The position numbers were made by a program, and so were the translations under genes. This document shows positions 57,761 through 64,000 of a stretch of 64,000 nucleotides of DNA, piece after piece. Where the stretch lies: assembly GCA_963514095.1 (NCBI GenBank), contig OY741272.1, positions 25,189,230-25,253,229 of the forward strand. The letters run 5' to 3'. Below the pieces are notes generated by a model, which was given only the letters and a program-made list of their open reading frames with translations, ran no database searches and was not told where the DNA came from. Position 1 is the first letter of the stretch, and every line of letters starts with the position of its first letter. The DNA comes from Eutrigla gurnardus (Eukaryota > Chordata > Actinopteri > Perciformes > Triglidae).

Positions 57761-59943
57761 CGAATTAGGTGGATGAGGAAAATGACTGGCTATGTTCAAT
57801 GTAAAATGGATATGTTGTCAAGGGGAGGAACCTGTGCTGTTCCTGCATTACCTCCCTTCAAATCACCAGGGAGTTCCATCTGTTGGCAGGAGAGGAAGTC
57901 GATATCCGTGAGGCATCCTGTCCAATCTTTTTGGTCCTGCACTTTCGCCAATAGATTTCTCTCAGACGAGGGAAAGACAGTGTTTGTGATTTTTCAACCA
58001 ACGTTTACAGGTTATACACAATTCCTGTCCGCCAACACGAGACCGTTCACACCCGAGGCACTGTTAACTGTCGTGTGTCAACAACCTCGTAAAGTCAAAA
58101 GGTCGTTTTTCTCACAAGATGATTAAATGCTGCAGAAACAATAACTGATCTCCCACCGTAATCCTCTCAAGAATATGCCGCCGCCTTTGCTTTAGCTACA
58201 TCAGGCCGGAAAGATCAGCTCAGCGTCTAACCACAGATAGATTGGATCTCCCATTTTCCTAAGCTCTCATTTTCCAACGGTTAGCCGATGAGGCCCGAAA
58301 TTGTTATTTTCGCCCTCGCCACAATTGCAAGATAAGCTAGCCTGGCAAAAATTCATTTGTTTCTAAAAATACCATTAATGAGGGGTTTTGATATGTTTGC
58401 GAGTCGCTTCCCTTACCCACAAAACCCTACAGAGTTACTTGAAGCGTCAGAGTCTTGGGTAGAGTGAGTTCATATTTAGGTCAATAGGAAGCAGCTGACT
58501 GGATACGATGCTCCCTTTTTCTCCCCGACTGTCATCAGACCTAGAATAAGACTTCATTATACTGTATCTTAGTTATTGAATTTCACCCCTTAACATTCAT
58601 CAAAACGTTGGCCTTTTTGTACAGCATTCCCCGAGGTGAAGAAAAAATCCCAAATACCTGCATAGCTGGAAAATGTGCAATAGCGATTAAATTTGAGAAA
58701 GTGTTTTATTGGTGCACTTCCTTCCATGTAAAAAAAAAAAAAAGAAAAAACGTGTGGAAATGCACGCGTTGCGGCAGAAGACTGAAATCCTCTTGCTTAT
58801 ACTTCCTGTTCCCCCTACCTTTCCATTCGTTGTTGCCACAGGTTTTCTCAGTGACTGTGAAAACAGTTAAATTAGCTCCTCAGACTGCTAGCGTGGCCCA
58901 GGGCGGGAACGCGGCTTCCACTGTGGGAAAGGTGCGTTGGCCGGCGTGACCCCGCCAGGCTTTTGGCGAACTTTCTTCTTCCAGCAGCTCTCTCACTGCT
59001 TTTGCAATTTAAAGGCTCGACATTCTTTTTTTCCCCCACAAGGAACTGAGTAAATATGTTGGTTTGCGATGCGTGCAATATTTTGTATCACTTTTTATAT
59101 AATTCAGCTTTGGGCCATGTTAGCATATCAATATTTGCCATGCAGAAAATGCCAGTTATATTTAAATAAATAAGAAAAAAGGAGGGCAAAAGCCTTATTT
59201 GGATCTTAGGAATGGATCACAGATACGTAGGCACAATACTGTCCAGAGGACGGGAAAACCACACACAGCAAGTACCAATTCATTGTGCATGTTAACGGAT
59301 AAGACGTTAAGCAAGTCCGCCTATAGTTAATTACGTTAATTACCAGTTATTTTGTTAATTCATGATGATGTTTGGACCCTGGAGATACTTGATACTCCTG
59401 GGTCTGAAATACCTGTGTGGTCTGCTGTGGAGGTGATCAAACAGTGTGGAGCTACCTTTGATTACCGGAGCAAACCGCTGTCTGCCGTTGATGAAACTGA
59501 ACGTGCGTGGCAAGGCGTCAGTGATTGCCGGCTTCGGCTGATTGTCCTTTGTGATACCCTATGGCACGGGTCACTGTTTTCACCGTGGGATTAAAAGATG
59601 CTCGGGATTGGACACCATGGCCATCGTTTCTTGAAAGCCCTTGCTGTGCTTGGCGTGCTCTAGCCCCGCTAAGGCAAGCTGCTTCAAAGCTGCATTAATC
59701 AGGCTCTAATGCTTTATAATCACCCGACGGGTATGCAGTGGGATGAGAAATGTAAGCATATGTAGATGCCGGGCTAGCTGCCTGGTGGTGGATTGAGGCA
59801 TTATAGAGATTGTCTTCGCTGTTAACCTTCGTCCTGTTTGGTATTTTCAGTGCTCCTTGGCTGGCTATTTAATTAAAAGCCCACAGATTATCTCTCCTAA
59901 TACATCATGTGGTCATAGCAGCAGGCACACTTTACAGTATACT

Positions 59944-59944
<1 letters not shown>

Positions 59945-59973
<29 letters not shown>
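59945..59973. repeat. (CAGA)n microsatellite
   Basis: About seven tandem CAGA units. Confidence 0.95.
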
Positions 59974-59974
<1 letters not shown>

Positions 59975-61099
59975 CGGTAATAATCGCCTTAAATGGGAAT
60001 GATGTTTAATACCGGGGCCTCGAATCATCCTATAACAAAATCCCTCACATGGTCAGTATTGCATGGCAGACGTTCAACACAGCTACTCAATAATGTGAGA
60101 AAGGCACTAAAGCTGCCAAGGAACACACCAAGTCAAAATGATGGATCAAATGTGCCGTTTGACCCGCAGAATGAGATTAGTGGGATTTAAAATCAAATAA
60201 CACGATGCGTCTGGCGCGTCTCTCTCTTTGTAAAACGGTGCTTTGAACACGGCGATGCGTTCGACGATACCTACGTGTTGCACTCCCGTCATCGCGATGT
60301 GAGTTCTCACATTGATTTGACTCTGCCAGGTTAAATTCTTAATGGGTCTAGACAAGGGTTTGGATTTCCAGGGCTAATGCTGGCTGATGGCCCTTAAGCC
60401 GTGGCCACTCTCAGGCTCTTGGCCCTCTTCATATTAATGGGATTAACAGGACTGTGGATGAGAGGGGGCACGACGTGTAAGCAGAGAACCCCAAGCCATT
60501 AGAAACAAAAACTCCCCTGTCCCCCCGTATCCAGCGGGGATGCTATAGTTTGCCCTTTTCACTGAGGGAGAGGAGAAGGCTACCCCTCTTCACGGGGCCT
60601 CTCTCCATCTCGTTGGCCTTATTCTCTTGACGAGGAGCACTGGCTCGTTTGGATTAAGGTTATGACACAAGTTGGCCGGTTTTCGGGGGCAATGCCTTTG
60701 TCCGTTGTGAGAAGAAGGGGCTGTGTGGTCCCTCTGTTCTCCCTGGACGCAATGAAGGAGCCCATTTGTCCCCCAAATAGAGGGGAATTAAGCCCTGGTT
60801 GTGTTGGTCTGTTGTTTATGGAGGACAAAGGAGCAAGACCTCAGTGTTCGCTGTTTGGACGGAGCAGCAAATTGCTGCAGCTTTTTTGCGATCCAAACCT
60901 GTCAGAATCGGGTGAACTCACGACGGGCGTACGTGCTCTGGTTCGAGGTTCTCAAGTGGGCGAGACGGAGGGCAGAGGAGGTGAGCTATGAGGAGCCTCT
61001 TTGTGTCGGGAACATGCCAGCGCAACTTGTTAGCTTTGGGTGGCACGGATGGAAAGATGAGGCGATACTCGGTGCACTTCGGGGGAAAATGGTTTTGCC

Positions 61100-61161
61100 G
61101 GTTGCCAAGCTGGAAAACAGCCATCGGCTCTTGGTTGCCAAAGCTGCCAGAACGGTTGCCA
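61100..61161 (+). promoter_or_regulatory. cluster of three GGTTGCCA motifs (possible RFX half-sites)
   Basis: Exact GGTTGCCA at 61100-61107, 61133-61140 and 61154-61161, all in the same orientation. GTTGCCA is the half-site of the RFX X-box. Function is inferred only. Confidence 0.35.
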
Positions 61162-62869
61162 TATTTAATTTATGATTGGAGTAATTATATTGTTTTTTTA
61201 ATTACAAGCCAGCTTTAAGTCATGAAAAAGCAAAATCAAGAACATATTTTACATAAACCAAATGGACTTGTTGCTGTGGAGGGTTTGGTGTTTCTGAGAA
61301 TAAGCTGACTTCATATGCTTTGGTGCGGTGGTGTACTGCTGTAGATATTTCCCTCAACGTAACCACTCTGTTTTTGTGCCAAAAGCCTTGAACCATATTG
61401 TTGTCACATCATAAAATATATTGATTTTTCAACAGTGATTTGTGATGTCACCCTGGGGCAAAAAAACATGTACGTGTTGCTCTAAAGGGTAGTTTCACGC
61501 AATATATTTTCAACTTTAATTTATAGGACATATTGGGATTTCTTTTGAAACACAGTGGCCACCATCCAAATTAAATGGCTTACCGTGGTCCAAATTTCAG
61601 GACTCCTGTAGCTACCTGGCAAATGCCAGTTGGAAGAAAAAAAAAGACTCAGTGAAAACAAGGTATTGTGCAAAACCTTCTTTTCGTTTGACAACATCAT
61701 CGGTCAGGAATTTTTCTCTCTTTCTTCTCAGGTTCAGGTTCATTCCTTAAAGGACACAAGTGTTGGACTTATTATTGCGGTTAAAGCGGTTCTCAAGTAT
61801 GATTGCAGTATCCGGTGTTTCCTAAGTGTGGTTTAAGTGAGTCACATGCAGCACAGGAGGGCCTGTGGTCTGGACAGTTTAGCCGCTGTGGGCGACCTGT
61901 CACTTTTCACACTGGGACACGAGAAGACACATGCTTCCTTGTTGCTTTTATTCAGTTGCTGCTTGTTCTCTCAAGTTCTGGAGTTAATGCATCTGCAGGG
62001 AGGGAACTTTATTGTATGGACTAGAAGGGGGGGAACAAGGGAGGGACTCTTAGGTGTGTTGCAGTACACTTTTGTAAGGAAGAAAACTGAAGGCTGACAA
62101 CTTGTGGCCTCCGACCGCCCCAGCTGTAGGAGTCGCCTCCTCCCTCCCTCTCTCTCCTCCCTCGCTTCCTACCTCTGACCAGACCACAGCGACAGAGGAA
62201 GCACATCTTTTCACAAGCTGCCTCTAATTGATGCTGCTGAGGGCCCTGGGAACCAAGTGTGTGGTTCCAATGCTCCTGTGAAATGCGTGCAAAGCTACAA
62301 GAGCCACGCAGCGTGCCACCCCTCTGGGACACCGCAGGTTATTTACAAACCAGACGACCAGCCTGGCCCAGGTCCTTGTATATTTTCATTTAAGTTAGAA
62401 ACACCGCACTTGGATGTGACCCTTGCCAAGTCTTTCATCAAAAAAAACTACAGTAAGAGAGGGCAAGAGTTGAATCGGATCCAGAGCTGTAATCTCAGCC
62501 TTAGGGGGCTTTTTCGCTAAATGCTCCTGTGGGTTATGAAAGAATGCGACCAGTTATAGATGTAGGTTAAGTTCCTACTGTTGGCACTGGTTTCAGGCTA
62601 CTGTTTCTCCCTCATACTGTTGCTTTTCCTTCGCCAGCTCCACCTGTAGAGCCGTTTAAATCTTTCTATGTTAAGTGAGGGCCGCATAGGTTTTGTTGTT
62701 GGATGCATGTACGTGGCGTTGCCACATCCAATCAGAAGCGGTGTAAATTGACTTGGTTTTAATGCAGCCTGTCATGGCTCGGTGAGACAGACGAGTCTGA
62801 CATCCCTCCAGATGGAGAACAGCTTGTGTTGTATTGTGTTTCACCGACTGATCCAACTCTCTCTTTCCC

Positions 62870-62886
62870 TCTCTCTCTCTCTCTGT
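62870..62886. repeat. (CT)n microsatellite
   Basis: About eight CT units in tmtc2 intron 1. Confidence 0.9.
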
Positions 62887-64000
62887 CATCATGACTAAAA
62901 TCACACCGGGTGACAAATTGATGGAATCACGTTGGTTTACAGGGTTGATTTCACCGGTTTATTTTGGCTGAGCGCTGACCCTCGGTATCTGCGGCCGCGG
63001 CGTTTCCCCCTCATCTTTAACCTTTTTTTTTCGCATGTGTGACTTTTCTCCCCCTCGGGCTATTTTGCCAAGTGAGGGCTTCCTCTTCGGCGGGAGGTGG
63101 ATACACGCAATTGGGCTCCGAGTTTATTTTTGAAAGCAAGGAGGAGGAAGTTTGGGTCGAGAGAAAGTGTTTTTCCTTTACCAGCCCCCAAAGGTCTGAG
63201 GATCTGGAAGAGAGGTGCTGTCAGATGCTCTGACAGAATAATGAGACTTCTTAAAAGGCGCTCTCAAGGAAAATAAATTTATAATCTGAGAGCGATTGAG
63301 GTTATGCGAAAAAAGAAAAAGAGCACAGCTGGAAAGAAAGCATGAGTGATGGAAGGTCTGATCCCTGATTGTTTAAGTGTGACTGCGAAGGCCTCGTGGC
63401 TGATCTGTTTCAGTCTGCGGCGAGCACGTGTTGTCCCGACTGTGAACTCCGGCTGCTTTCGAGTCTTACAACATTTACCCGATGAGATGTTAAGAGGGCT
63501 CAAAACCACACCGGATCCCCCAAGTGGCTCTTCCAAAATGGGGTCCGGCCTGCACTGTAGAGTAGACACATTTCTCGCCACCACATGGTAGAAACATCAG
63601 TGGCTGTTTTAATTAGGAAGCAGTTTAAGAGAAATCCATCTACGGGCCGAGCCGGCTCTATGTGCTTTGTTTTCATTTGCGTGAGTGACTGCCGGGGTCC
63701 CCGAATCTAGATCCGAACCTTCAGACACACCGGACTCACGACTGTTCAAACAAACTGTCAGTCAAACCATCTTTTTCTGCCAAAACAGTGCTGACCTTGT
63801 TGAGTCTTTTAGCCTCATTCTCTGGCTTAATGTCATGTTTTGTAGTAGGGAAAAAAAAGGAACCATTATCTCGGAATAAGACAAATTATGCTAAGACAAA
63901 AACTTCTGGAGGCGAGTTGATCGCCGTGTGGGAAGAGGCAAAATTATCTTACCCTGCCGGCACACTTTGATCGCTTTGTGTAGAGAAAAAAATGACATTT

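Larger units (their letters stand above)
53919..64000 (+). other. tmtc2: tmtc2 intron 1 (continues past window)
   Basis: Ten kilobases with no further tmtc2 exon and no other gene I can name. Contents: G-rich tracts at 55211-55240 and 56613-56632, a dispersed repeat at 57520-57760, a CAGA microsatellite at 59945, a candidate octamer-like site at 59120, three GGTTGCCA motifs at 61100-61161 and a CT repeat near 62870. The first intron of TMTC2 is also very long in other vertebrates. Confidence 0.75.

Noticed and set aside
1..64000. CRISPR arrays, operons, prophage or plasmid features
   Set aside because: Spliced vertebrate genes and teleost repeats show a eukaryotic chromosome; no spaced direct repeats of CRISPR type are present.

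Overview
The window is nuclear DNA from a ray-finned fish, most likely a percomorph teleost. Genes are split by GT-AG introns, the non-coding DNA is AT-rich with many microsatellites, and several dispersed repeat families typical of teleosts are present. I found no bacterial, phage or plasmid features, no CRISPR array, no rRNA gene and no intact tRNA. Almost all long open reading frames here are chance ORFs; the real coding sequence lies in short exons that I joined by reading frame, splice sites and family resemblance.

Three protein-coding genes can be supported. (1) Positions 42-3936, plus strand: the last three coding exons of prmt8 (protein arginine methyltransferase 8), with a 3' UTR to about 5.58 kb. 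(2) Positions 6667-15777, minus strand: a complete 17-coding-exon cracr2a (EFCAB4B) gene. It encodes about 724 or 731 residues: two EF-hands, a long coiled coil, a proline-containing linker and a C-terminal Rab GTPase domain ending in a double cysteine. It has a non-coding first exon near 18.7-18.85 kb. prmt8 and cracr2a converge, and their poly(A) signals are about 100 bp apart. (3) Positions 53836-53918, plus strand: the first coding exon of tmtc2 in a CpG-rich promoter region. Its first intron fills the rest of the window to 64 kb and beyond.

Between cracr2a and tmtc2 lies about 34 kb with no recognisable gene. It holds teleost interspersed repeats: a family with GTGGAAGAAGTACT-like termini, a family sharing a GTTGGTGGAGACCAAA core, a pair of CCAAGATGGC elements and a hAT-like fragment. 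It also holds simple repeats, an unusual 8/24-bp tandem array near 19.5 kb, a local multi-copy repeat at 19.75-20.1 kb and a few candidate regulatory sequences.

The three genes do not form a pathway: one is a neuronal membrane-linked methyltransferase, one a calcium-sensing Rab adaptor, and one an ER multipass O-mannosyltransferase. prmt8 and cracr2a are also neighbours in human (12p13), so that pair is ancestral; tmtc2 sits elsewhere on human chromosome 12. I see no convincing new biological system. The best leads are post-transcriptional: a (TG)18 tract against a prmt8 3' splice site, in-frame tandem 5' splice sites in cracr2a, and nine consecutive ATG triplets in the presumed tmtc2 leader.
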